64,000 bases of DNA from Linnemannia schmuckeri (lineage: Eukaryota > Mortierellomycota > Mortierellomycetes > Mortierellales > Mortierellaceae): assembly GCA_029449235.1 (NCBI GenBank), contig JANATG010000018.1, positions 806,001 to 870,000 of the forward strand, given 5' to 3'. This document shows positions 40,087 to 51,946 of the stretch, piece after piece. A program made the translations under genes and the position numbers. Each line of letters opens with the position of its first letter. Position 1 is the stretch's first letter. The notes under the pieces are model-generated. The model did no database searches, was not told where the DNA came from, and saw only the letters and a program-made list of their open reading frames with translations.

Positions 40087-41535
40087 TGGTGACGGTAACA
40101 GTGACGATATCGATGGAAGGCAGTCATCGCTTTGGCCCTTATATCGCCTCAATGACTCCTGGCCCTGCTCCTGAGGCTCCTCCTGGTGCTCCTCGAGCGC
40201 GCGCTTCAATTTTTTGGGTGAGGGGAAGGTGGGTAGGTGAATGAGGGAAGGCTGATGTTCAGGGTGAGAGTGTACAAGGGAGAGGGTTTGGATGCAGGCC
40301 GTCTGTTGGTTACAATTGTGTTTGTTGACGAAGAGTGAAGAAGAAAGGAGAAAAAGAAACGAGTGGTGGAGAGCGATCGACGCACAGACTTTTTCCGCTC
40401 GATTCTGCAACCTTTACTTTCCCACCATTGAGTTCCTTCACAACGTGAACAAGCCTCACGACCATACAATATCACCGTGTTGTTTAAAAGAACGTAAAAC
40501 TAAATGCAATTTTTATTCTTTTTTGAGATGTGAAAAAAAAAGAAAGAACAAAAGCAACAAAACTACTGATGGTACACATAGAAAAAGGGTAATAAGGAAA
40601 GTGAAAAAAAAGGTCTGGTGGAATGTACAAAATGGATAGTAGCACAATGGGTGATACGAACAAAAAATGGGGTAAAGAGATTACTTCTCAACTAAAACAC
40701 AAAAAACAACAACAGCAATAATAACAACAACGACGAACGAACAGCAACAGAAAAGAGATGCAAGTAAAACGAACAAAAAACTAAACGAGAACACAGGGAA
40801 AAGAATCTAGTGCACAAAAGTAAAAAAAACGAACATGCTAATAAAACAAGAAACAAAAAGAATGCATACAAAGAAAGAGACAAAAATAAAGAAAACTACT
40901 AGAACAAGATGCAAGATGGGGGTAACTAGGAGGAATAAAAAGAAAAAAAAGAGATTGAAGGTAGAAAGAGAGTGTGCGTTGGGTAAAAGGTACAAGCGGA
41001 AATTTGCCCATTGACCACAAAAGGGAGGTCCCCGTGGGAATAATGTGCTGGAATGAGGCAGCACATTAGATAGGAGAGATTCGCAGATCAAAGCAAGGAA
41101 AGCCACGCAATGATGAGTCAAGTGGAAAAGAACCACTTCCTTCCTCCTTTCCTTTCCTACCCTCCTTTTCACGTCATTCCTCTGTTCTTCCTTTCTCCGT
41201 CTTCCTCCTTTTTTCAATCGAAATCGAGGGTCCTTGGTCGATAGCCGATTTTTGTTTGTTGTATGCTGTACAATTGGTGTTGAATGGCGGCTTGTTGTTC
41301 CTTCTAGAACTGATGTGAACAAATGATAGTAGATCCTGTATCTGGTGTAATCGAGGAGCTGGTGTCCTTGTATGTTTTCTAGAGTCAGTTGCTGTTAATG
41401 TCGCTGTTGTGTTGTGTTGCTGTTGGTGTTGTTTCTTGTAGTCGGGTAGATGGTAATATCTCCGCCCCATTCTGCAGTATCGGGTAAAAAAACGGGTGCC
41501 TCAAAGGATTCCCAGGGAAAGAAGGGCCACTGGAA
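40087..41535. other. intergenic, A-rich, no gene seen
   Basis: Long A-rich stretches (40480-41000) and the 3' UTR region of the BTG/Tob gene. The open frames are Phe/Ser/Leu-rich products of poly-T/A composition on one strand. Confidence 0.5.
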
Positions 41536-43149
41536 TTAATGAGCCATGATGGCGATCTTGCTAGAGGGGGGCGAAGGGGTGGCGCTGGGGGTGATGACCT
41601 GGCTCTTGGTCAAGGGGCTGGTAATGGGGATGGCGTGGGAGATACGAGCAGCACGGTTAGGAGGCGAAGGGGGAGGAGAAATGCGAGCGGCGTAGGAGGG
41701 GCGGCCATTGATGGTGTTGTTAAGACCGTTCTTTTGGTGGAACTGGGGAGTGGTGACAGTGTTGTCAGGCTTCATGGAGACCTTGCCGCGGGTGCTGTCG
41801 TAGATGGTGTTGATGGAACCGTGGTCGCCGACTCTGAAGGAGACGTTGAAGGGTTCGACCCAGAGGACGAGGTCGCGGGGGATGTGTCCCTCGAGGGTCT
41901 CCAAGGGCAAGTCGCTCTTTTGAGCAGCCTATATAAGTTATATGCAAGAGACAAGAGGAAGAAAAAGCATTGACATTACACAATGCACAAAAGGGCGGAG
42001 TCAAAAATAAAAAGAAAAAAGAAGACGTTAGTGGAAGGGTATAAGGATAAAAAGACAGTCATGGAGTAGATCAACAAGGTTTAGTTCGCCTTTTTGAGCG
42101 GAAGGGAAGAAAACGAAGAGAACAGAACAGCAGCAGCAGCACAAGCAACAGCAACAGGGCCACACACAAAATGGGTAAGCGTCATTTGACATAGGATGGG
42201 CGGAGGATAAAAAAAGGGATAGAGAGGGAGGGAAGAGAGAAAGAAACGAAGGAAAGAGACACTCGCTGACAGGCTGACTGACAGCCAGAGTCAGACAGAC
42301 AAACAAGTGGTTGTAGTGGGTTGCGGCAACAGTGTTGTAGTAAGAGGTGATGGGAGACTTGCTGGACCAAATAGTAGGAACTGTCGATAACATACTATTC
42401 CCGTCCACTCCATCATATCAACTGCTAACACACACACCCATAACTATATACAACCAAGCTAGTTAAGCTACCCCGCGAAAACAAGCAAGTAAACCAAAGA
42501 AATACGGTTGAAGAGAGAGAGAGAGAGAGAGACAGAAGATATGCCCATTCACTCCAACTATGGCAAAGTGTGGGGAGAAGAGGTAATGAAGGGGAAGGGG
42601 CTTTTCATTATGCAAAAAAACAAAAGTCAAGAAAAACAAGTGGTCGATGTGGATTGCACTGAACCCAGACTGTAACGGGTAAAAGTAAAGGTGGATTCAT
42701 CGCTCCCAAAAAAAAGGGTGAAAGAGCAGCTGGGTTGGCTGTTTCTTTGAGTGGGTTGCACACTGTGGATAACCAAATAGGGATAGAAAAAAAGTGGACA
42801 GGGGGGCTGAAGAAAGGGGGTTTGTGTGTATGTGTGCCCTAAAAAGACGAAAGAAAGGGAACACAAGAACTAACAGGAGAAAGAGAAGAGAGTGGATTTT
42901 CAACAGAAAAGAGAAGGGAAAAAGGATTACCTCGCAGAGGAGAGGGTCGACCTTGCCACCAAAGGAGGTGATGGCCCTGTATCCGTTGCCATAGTGAGGT
43001 CTCTGGGGGTCCCAGTGGTTGGTGTACTTTTCCTGCATCAGGGCCATGATCTGGGACTTGAACGACTCCATGATCTGGGGCGTGCAGGAAGAGGCATTGG
43101 CAACGTATCTGCACAAAAAGTCAGACGCACAGTTGATTTCGATAAGCAT
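41536..43149 (-). CDS. BTG/Tob-family antiproliferative protein
   Basis: Two exons, complement(join(41536..41928, 42931..43149)), give 203 aa with one phase-0 GT-AG intron of 1002 bp. MLIEINCASDFLCRYV matches the BTG start (ML.EI..AV.FL..). Then come the two signature boxes: YTNHWDPQRPHYGNGYRAI (box A, HW.P..P..G.GYR), and DLVLWVEPFNVSFRVGDHGSINTIYD (box B, LWVDP.EVS.R.GE.GSI). The C-terminal ~80 residues are Ser/Pro-rich and probably disordered. In animals BTG/Tob proteins bind the CAF1 subunit of CCR4-NOT and promote deadenylation; the same role here is inferred from the conserved domain. The long intron is A/G-rich with no gene inside. Confidence 0.9.
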
Positions 43150-43690
43150 TGTATGTGTGGATATGTCTGTAAAGAAGGTATTGAAGGAAATGGAGGAGGT
43201 ATGAAGAGGTAGTTGTAAAAGAGTAAAAGAGCCAGGGCTGAGGTGGAAGTAGAAGGAGTGGTGTAAGTAAAAGTAGTCAAGGCGGGAAGTGGAGGGAGGG
43301 GAAGGGAGAAAGTTTGTTTGCTGAGTGAGAGAATGAAAGCGAGAAGTGGTGTGTGTTTGATGGGGAAGAAAGAAGAAAGATTAAAAAAAAAAAAAAAAAA
43401 AAAGAACGACGACCCAAAAGGAAGACAAGACGACGAACGGGAGGGCCTTCATCCTCCCTCTCTGTCTAAAATGTCAATCACAAGGTCGCTTGTTGATTGG
43501 TCCACATAAGTACGTGTCATACCGTCATGTACGTAGAATCAAGGTCATTTTTAGATGGGAAAACGCAAACCAACCAAATCTATGGGCCAATTTCTGCCTT
43601 TTCGGCACAATCTTTGGATTTTAGGGCTCAATGGCTCAATTCTATGCGCATTGCTCCTTTATTTTTTTATTATTACAGGCAGTGCTCGTT
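43150..43690. other. intergenic
   Basis: Promoter/leader of the BTG gene and 3' end of the DHHC gene. Includes an A20 run at about 43383-43402. No gene seen. Confidence 0.5.
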
Positions 43691-45148
43691 TCATACAGTT
43701 GCACTACCTTCACCCCTGGGTTGGTCTCCCAGCGAAGGTGATCGGTGGTACATCTCCTGTTCAATCGGCGTCGATCTCGCCGTGCCCACAGCTGTACTGT
43801 CCACAGCAGTCGATTGCTGCTGTTGTTGCTGTCTCCGGGCCTCTGTCTGTTGGTTGTAGTCTCTCCACTGTCTCGCGACCACTGCCTGATTATAAATGGG
43901 TCCCTCAGGTCGAGGGAACCGCACTGGGATTATCGCCTTCCACCCTTTACCCATGCATTGCTCCCAGTTCTGCCGGTACCCCATGTCGTACAGTCGCTCG
44001 TTTCCTTGGTTGACCTCGCCTTCGCACTTGGTCCATCCCTTCCGGATACATGGCAACATTCCTTCCTCATATGGGGTCGAATGATCCTCGATAGTCGTCC
44101 TGTTGAGCAATATCAAGCGGGCATGAGTGATCGTAAACACAACAAGGGCGAAACCAAACACTCCAGCTATGACCATCCCGACTACCTGGGCCTGGTGTGC
44201 ATAAGTCTATATTCAATAAAGTTACAGCAAGTAGGCATCACTGTATTAGAAAAAAAGATCTTGCCTTTTTTTGTTTGCTGGGCAAACTTGGAGTAGGGGC
44301 AGTTGAATTTGTGCGATTGAATTTGTGCGATTTATCTCAAAGATACACGGCATAGACTTACATCGTCTGGAGACCGCAGGTAAAGGGGGATAAGAGAAGC
44401 CAGGATGAAGATGCAGTGCACGGAGGTGTAAAAGATAAATAAGACAAAAAACTTGTAGTTGTCCTGACCTACACAGTTGAGTACCCATGGACAATGGCTA
44501 TTGAAAAGGGGATAGGCAAACAAGATTACATTAGTAAGCGCAGACAACAAAAAAAGCCCGCGGGCTATCCTGTCAAAAAAGTTTCGATACGACAGCCTGC
44601 GATGGTTCGAAAATTGATAACGTACTGGTCCATCTTTAACACGCATCGCTTGCAGACACGACAATGATGTGCTCTCTCGGGCTTAACTAGAAACAGAAAT
44701 TGACAATAAGAGAAAGCAAATTAACCTCCAGACAATCGAGACTGGCATAGACCTTCTTTGTCCAGAGTGCACAGATGACGAAAGTGAATCCTTACTATGT
44801 CGGCATTTGCTACACCACAAGGGGTGGCTCTGAGCAGAGGGGTCTTCTGTGACATGGATGTATCCAGATCTGTTGATTTGTGCTCCTGGGATTAAGACTC
44901 CAACAGACCCGAGTGATGATACTGAGCTGGCAGGTTTTGTTTGAGAGTGAGCCGGTTCTTGCTCTGATCCCTGTCCATGTTCCTGACCCTGAGACAACGC
45001 TGGCTGTTGTTGTTGTTGCGGTTGTTGTTGCTGAACGTAGAGCTGAGGTGTGGGCTGAAGCTATGAACACATAGAAGGGCGAGGTCAGCAACAAGAAGCG
45101 AGAAACATGATCGATCAAAAGACAGGTGTGAATTCAGGGCACGGCCAA

Positions 45149-45186
<38 letters not shown>

Positions 45187-45843
45187 TACGCAACCCTGTC
45201 AACGGCGAATGACGAAATGATATCATCAACTCAACTTGACTGAGCATGATCGAAGCATATTATGTTACCTCGGGTGTCACCCTTCCGGGGTCTGTCAGGA
45301 CAACCATTGCATACGCCCACAGCATCACAAAGAATGTAATATGATACAGAACCAACAGGACAGCTACACGCCAACATTGCAAGCAGAGGAAAAATGGATG
45401 TGTCAGTTGTATTCTTCTGCAGCTGTGGTGATGGTTATAGGGGTGATGTAGGAAAAGAAGGGGTCCTAAACACCTATCATCTGCTACTTTGATAAAGCGA
45501 CAATATGGTCAGTAAGAGCGTGTCCATTTACCTCCAAGAGCAATTCTGTCATCCCGAAGTAACCGTACTATGAACAAGAGACAACAACAGAAAAAACAAG
45601 GAGGTACGGCCATCAGTCAGTCTGTCGTGGCAAATTGAGTGCTAACTATTCAAGTCTGATTTTTCCTTTTTTTTTTTTTCGACATGAAACGGAACACAGT
45701 CTGAGGGCCTCTTTACCACAGAGTGTGACGACGTAGACGTAGTAGCCGACGCCGATGAGTACAAAGTAGAAGAATGCCGGAAGGACAGTGATCACAAAGG
45801 GCACCGGCTTCCCTGACCGCATATGTGCTGCCCGTATTCCCAT
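43691..45843 (-). CDS. DHHC palmitoyltransferase (Pfa3/ZDHHC-like)
   Basis: Exons 45717..45843, 45532..45567, 45269..45422, 44796..45060, 44626..44686, 44362..44497 and 43691..44206 (minus). The join of exons 2 and 3 is out of frame unless a 7- or 10-nt micro-exon near 45474-45483 is used (then about 434 aa). All other joins keep phase. Features in order: MGIRAAHM start, TM1 (PFVITVLPAFFYFVLIGVGYYV), TM2 (VAVLLVLYHITFFVMLWAYAMVVL) with DPGRVTPE, and a Gln-rich loop. Next is the Cys-rich domain [31 protein letters not shown]-type, its DHHC split by an intron. Then NCVGQDNYKFF, TM3, TM4 and the TTIEDH (TTxE) motif, with a Gln-rich tail. It S-acylates proteins at Golgi/vacuole-type membranes. 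One intron holds an A33 run (45152-45184). Confidence 0.88.
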
Positions 45844-47310
45844 TGCTGTGAAATAGTGTGAATTGGCGAGAAAAAGAAAGTCTGCCGCAAAGTGTAGAAT
45901 GAAGTGGCGGCGTTGGTGGTCGACTTTCGCGCAGGTGAGATGGAGACTTTGTGAGAGATGAGCTAACGCGAGGGATCGTGATGAGTTTGAGAGAGTGGAG
46001 AGGGTGTGAAAAAGGAAGGAATTGAATGGGAGAGAAGGGAGAAGTCGGATTAGAGTGAAGAGTGACGAAGGAAATGAAGGAAAAAAAGGAAAAAAAGAGT
46101 TGCGCCAAGCCAAGACAAAGTGCAGGAACAACGTTATTCTTGAGAGGAGGGAAAAATAAAGATACAAAACTTCGATGCGTTCATTCTTTCGAATATAGTA
46201 GGTAGCTCAGCCTCAGACCATCACAGCCCTTTTGGACCATCACAAGATACCGCTGCCCCTTACTCTCTCTCCCTTTCAACTTAACAACCTCTCCCCTTCT
46301 TGACAGTCCCTTTCTGCACACGCTTTGCAATCAAGGACCGATCAGGGAGGCTGATTGACTGTTTGGGCGCAGATCACTTTTACTCCCACACTGTTCTTCC
46401 CATGATTGATCAACAACGTTTATCGGTTTCATACTGAAATAACCAATGCCTCCACCTCCTGTTGCAAGGACACGTCTACAACAAGGGCAGAAGAAAAAAA
46501 TATTGCCTGCTCTACGGACGATCAATGATCAAAAAATGTCGCAATGGAGCAACAAGGCCATTAACAAACAACCAGGTTGTAGATCTACCTGAGTGTATGT
46601 GCATGTACATGTTGTTCTCACGGAATGAACCCCAGTAGCAGTATTAGGACAAATGGCCTCACTGTCCTATACATCGCTTCTCCCACACTCTTCGACCCCT
46701 TGAGGGACAGCAGACCATCTTGTGTCATGTACATGTCCAGTAGCCTGAAGCATCTCCTCTTTGAATTTGCCCACACTAACGAACACTACGATTGGAGAAC
46801 AACGGTGTGGGTCAAGGGGAATTGTGATAAAAAAGCTATGAAATAAAGTGCGAAATCATAAATCGTAAGTCGTGTGGCGTGTCTCTTTTTCTCTTCTTTG
46901 CTCGGCTCAATGTGCAAACCAGTCATGGGTGGGTCCTGGACCTGCGCAAAGAGATCGATCTCCCCTCTCTTGCTCGGGTCGGGGCAGTTCCTCTTTGTCG
47001 GGAATTTTCATTTGTTCAAACCTGTTGAATGCCCCTTGGACACCCCCTGGCCCTTTCGTTACGTATTCCCTGGCTGGCGCGACTGTGTCGAGTTCACCCA
47101 GACCTGTGCTCATCTATTTCTTCTCCACCTTCACATCCCTTCCTTCCATTCCTTTTTTTATTTTTTTCTTTTCATTCATCCCGTTCTTCGACATACCCAT
47201 CCCTCACGCTCACAACAAGCCCTGTTCCCGCACACACCAAGACAAGCGCCTGTCTTCTACTCACACTCATTTTATCTCATAACTCCACACTTACACACGT
47301 CTCACCCACC
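45844..47310. other. divergent intergenic region
   Basis: Separates the DHHC (-) and paraoxonase-like (+) genes. It contains CT-rich leader DNA before 47311 (47130-47300, many CAC/CTC) and no convincing gene. The open frames across 46.6-47.3 kb read through leader DNA. Confidence 0.5.
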
Positions 47311-49007
47311 ATGGCTACTGAAGACCCTACGCTGCTCAAGAAGGGTTCCACCGCTGGCTCGACCACCAAGTCTACCAAGCCAATTATCCCCAAGGCCTCA
47401 AAAAACGTCTACATCCGCGCCGGTGTAGCAATCGTCGCTATCACTGTCGCCTTAACCCAAAACTTTTTCCGAACCGCCGCCACAGATCTGGGTCTTTTCC
47501 TCGGCGACATCCAACCGTTCAACACTGCAGCCTGTGAGGTCGTCCCCGGTGGATTGGAAGCCTGTGAGGATATCCATCTCCATCATGAGTCTGGGTTGGC
47601 GTTTATGACCTGTGGAAATGCTGAGGCGAGGAAGGATTGGTTCCCACCCGTGGCAAAGTTGAATGCCTCGGCCGCCGACGTTGCCTTCCAGGATAAGTTT
47701 GTTATCTACAACATTGTTGTACGTTTTTTTTTTTTTTTTTTTTTTTTTTTGCTTGTGATTTTTCGTTTTGATTATAAAAGTGGAGGAGAAAAGAGAGACA
47801 GGTGTGCATGTACATGAATGAGAATCTCTTTTAGACCAACTGACGCCTTACAACAAACTCCTCTCTCTCTTTCTCCCTTACCCCCATGTACAAATTGTGT
47901 AATACAGACTGGAAAATACGAAGAAATGGAGTTGGTAGGTCTCCCCCAGGGCACCGACCGCGTCTTCCACGGTTTAGGCATCCACGAACGGTCCCCAACC
48001 GAGCTGACCATATTTGCGGTAAACCACCGTCGTGGCGGTAGTGTGATCGAGGTGCTCGAGTACACGATTGGCGACAAGGTCGTACAGTACAAGGAGACCA
48101 TCCGTCACGAATTGATCCATACTCCCAACGACATCCTTGCGACGGGTCCTCGGTCGTTTTATGTCTCCAACGATCACAAATACAAGTCCGGCGCCAAGCG
48201 CGAGTTCGAAGGTACAGCACAAGTACAGGCAATGTGTTCAACCAAGACAAATGAAGGAGAAAGGATGGCAGAAAGTTTTCTTACAGAAATGATCGAAACC
48301 TAGTAGTCTTTTTGTGTACAAACAAAACAGCGCTTTGGGTTTTGTTTGTCTTGTGTTTTGCTTGACTTTCCCGCTCCACATGATGCATTATAACGAAACG
48401 TTATTTTGTTGTTGTTTTTCTATTCTCCTAACCGGTTTTCTTTCCCCCCTTCTCATATTTCCCAAAAAAAACAAAACAACTCGTAGAATTGCTGAGAAGA
48501 CCGTTGGGTAATGTGATCTACCACTCACCTGAAAGCACGCACATCGCCTATGAGAACGTCGTCTCCGCCAACGGCATCACATCCAACAAGGATCAGTCCC
48601 TCATCTACCTCTCGGCCTGCCACGGCGCCGGTATTCACATTCTCCGCGCCACACCCGACCACCATCTCGTCGACGAGGAATATGTGAAACTGGATTTCTA
48701 TAACGACAACCCGAGTTATGAACCCGAGTCGGATTCATTATTTGTGACGGGACATGTCAAGCCTTTGATCCTGACGTTGGGATTGAAGAAGAAGGGTGTC
48801 CAGTTGGATGGACCTTCCAAGATTGTCAAAATTACGAAGGGCGAGAATGGAAAAGGGCATAAGGTGGAGACGGTGTTGGAGGACGATGGAGGACTGATTT
48901 CGACGGGTACGGTATCGGCTGTGGATCGGAAGCGTGGGGTTATGCTGGTGGGGACTGCGTTCTCGAACCGCGGACTTATCCGATGCCCCATCCCTCAGGG
49001 TGTGTAA
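47311..49007 (+). CDS. paraoxonase/arylesterase-like membrane-anchored protein
   Basis: Exons 47311..47718, 47908..48211 and 48487..49007 give 410 aa with correct phases. The N-terminus is cytosolic and Lys/Thr-rich, followed by one anchor (YIRAGVAIVAITVALTQNFF, about residues 34-53). The lumenal part is a six-blade propeller of the serum paraoxonase type: GLEACEDIHLHHESGLAFMTCG, FHGLGIHERSPTELTIFAVNH, LIHTPNDILATGPRSFYVSNDH, SANGITSNKDQSLIYLSAC and VGTAFSNRGLIRCPIP. The N/D residues of these strands correspond to calcium ligands of PON enzymes. Family members hydrolyse lactones or aryl esters; the substrate is unknown. Intron 1 has a T26 run just after its donor. Confidence 0.87.
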
Positions 49008-51946
49008 ATCTAATTTTGATTCTGTGACCATAACCTCTCGAACTCGCGCTGTGGCTTTATTAAACAGCCCTTAACTTTAACCACTTAACTGTAGCCTGGG
49101 TTGAGCCAGAGAAATTTGTCGTGTCGCTGATTGGTCAAACCAAAAGGTTTACCCGAGAAGATGTCAAGAAAAATAACATGGGGGAAGAAAAGGACGATGG
49201 AGAGAAAGTAATGGTTGAGATTTTACCGCGTGGTGGCTCTGGTTGTATGTTTCGCAATTGTTCACCAGGATTACGACTCCCTTCTTATTTAGCGCCACCA
49301 TCCCGGAATTTAGAAGCATGACCGCCAGGTATCCCTTCATCCTCTCATCATGATCATTGCCAGAGAATTTTTGAAGGAGAAGAACAAAAATGCGTTGTCA
49401 TTCGTGGTCTGGCCTCGAGTTGGATGTCACGGGACAGACATCATTGTTGCGCAAAGGCGCGCTTTTTCATTTCTTTGGAGAGTATGGAGATACATATGTG
49501 AGTGGATTGTGAAAAGGCTTTAAAGTTGCGTGTGACCTTTTGCATGTCGAACAGACGGCGAATCAAATCCATATAAGCATTACGTCCGTTCGGAGACTGT
49601 GAATGAACAAAAAAAAGAGAGTGAGATATAAACGAAGACTCGAGATATGTTTAAAGTGGGCAAAGATGAAGAAATGTCGAGCGGTGATAGAAACAAGGTT
49701 GACTTTGCAGCAAAAAAGGAACAAAAAGAACAAAAGGAAGCATAAAAAAAAATATGGGTAAATGAAGAAGTGTCTCTTACCCTTCGTTCACCCTTCTATT
49801 CTGCTGCTTCTCCTACCGCTCGTTATCAGATCGTACTAAAGCACTCGAGCGAATGGACTCTTCTTTTGGCAGTGATACAAAACAAATTCCCGTTCATAAG
49901 AACAGCCGTAACCATGGAAACGTCCATCCTTCTCTTCTCTTCGCTACTTCTCTCTGATCCTCTCCTTCGCCGCCTGTTTGCATATGTGCCTGTCTTTCTG
50001 ACTTCCCCTCCGTGTCGACCGTGAGTCCATGGAGGCCTCCTCATTGGAAGAGCAAAAGAACAGCAAGCACAACAACACAAAACTCAAATAGCTAAAACGT
50101 AAAAAAAAGACGCTCACAAATCTCTCACTCTCTCTCCCTCTCTCTCGCTCGCTTTTATGGTTTTTTCGCTTCGTGTGCTTTTCTATTTTATCCTCGTCCA
50201 ATCGCTCAATTGCATCTTCCCGGTTCTTTCTGCGATCTTTTGGATGTGGTGTTGTAGTAGAATGTGGTGAGGTACAGGCGAACGCGGCGTGGCAAATTGA
50301 TTAAGAAAGGAGGGAGTGAAAGGGAAGAAACGTTACCAAAAACGACCAACAAATAACAAAACGCAAACAGTACAAATTGACCTACATAAAAAAAAAGTTA
50401 ATGCTTTCTCCCCTTCAATTCTGTGGCCATACGCTTCTATTTGACGCTTCCTTTTTTTCCAGGAAAGGGGAAAGGAAGGAGGATAGATGACAGGGGTACA
50501 TAGGGATGCACAAGGAAATATAATGAGCAGGGGTAAATAAGAAAAGAGAAGGAGGATGATTGGGACAGAAAGTAGTGTCCACATGAGCTGATTAGAACTA
50601 AATAAAAATCAGTCTTCTTTGCTCCGGTCATTACGTTTACCCAGAAACAGGAGATTACAAACAAACAAGAGTGCTTCCTGCACCTTCAACTTGTTACTGG
50701 ATCTATATCGAGCGGGACTGCTGAAGTGGGTCTCCCTTTGTCATCTTCCTCTTGTTTGTTTTGCCTTTACGCGTCTTTGGAGAGGAGAAGAAAATGGGAC
50801 GCGTAACGGCAAAAAAGGCGAAGAGGAATAAGATGTTCTCGAATCGTCCTTTCCATTTCCATTTGTCCGAAAGGGCGGAAAGAGAGAAGGAAAGGTAAAG
50901 GGATACGGAAATATTAGTTCGAGGTAACAAACGATACGCCCTGACAATGAAGCGAAGACGGGAAAGAGGGGTGTGGATCGAAAAATGTAAATGAAAAAGA
51001 AAGATGCGCAGACATCTGGTGGACACTCAACAACAAAAAGAAAAATAAAAAGCGATGACGAGGCAAGATCGACATGATTTTATTTTATTTTATTTTTCCT
51101 TTATGAGATCTGACAAAGACAGAAACATCAGTTCAATGTAAGTACGAGAAACAAAAGAAACGAGAGGGATTAGTCAATGAACATGTTTCGCGTTTTAGAA
51201 AGAGTGTGAGGGAGGCTAAGCAAGTAAAATAACAAAGTAAATCAAAAGAAGGAAAGAAGGGTAATGGAAGAATTGCCTGGTATGAAAAGTGCGCAAGAGA
51301 GAGTGTGGATCGGGAGGGACTTCCTTTCCTCATGCCCATCACCCTCGTTCATTTGAATTACTGACAAATCGATCAATCAATACGAAAAAAAAAAAAAAAA
51401 AAAAAAAAGCTTGTTGAATTACCTCTTCTTCGCCTGTGTATGTGTGTGTTTTTTTTTTTTTTTTTTTTTTTTTGAGTACCCTGTCGATTCCACAAAAGTT
51501 ACTCCTTTTGGGCATCATGTCCGCCTTTTTTATCCTTTGTTGACCACCTTCGTCTCTCTTTACAACATTACACTTTCTCCCTCTTTTTACCCAGCTCAGC
51601 TCTCTTTCTTCAAAGATAACTATAAAAGGGTGTCAAATCCTCGTTTGCTTGTCCCCTTTTACCTCTTTTCTCTCTTTTCTTTTCCTTTTCTCATTCGCCT
51701 TTTCTTCTCATTCACAATCTCAACGTTCACTTTTGCCGTTGATCTCTTACTCCTCCATTCGTGTCCAACCGAGGTCGTGAACACTCTACTCTCCCCTTCC
51801 CCTCTCTTCCCTTTCTTCTCACTTCGCCCTCTCTTCTCTCTCCCTCCTTCTCTTTACCCCGGATAAACTCTACCTACTCTTAATACATTTACACAACAAC
51901 CGATACCCTTACCCTTACCCTTACCCTACCCCTCCCTACTCGCAGT
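49008..51946. other. 2.9-kb intergenic region, no gene seen
   Basis: The longest gene-free stretch of the gene-rich half. It has A-, T- and CT-rich tracts, including an A24 run at about 51385-51408 and a T24 run at about 51449-51472 that could pair as a hairpin. A CT-rich leader (51490-51900) precedes the ABC transporter. The open frames are low complexity. Confidence 0.5.
51904..51928 (+). repeat. interstitial telomere-like repeat (CCCTTA)3
   Basis: TA followed by CCCTTACCCTTACCCTTA and CCCTA, ending 18 bp before the ABC transporter ATG. This is three exact copies of the complement of TAAGGG, a known variant of fungal telomere arrays, placed in the 5' UTR. Confidence 0.75.

Noticed and set aside
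40692..41322. Minus-strand Phe/Leu-rich frames as membrane proteins
   Set aside because: Products of A-rich DNA read as poly-T codons; no start context or motif.
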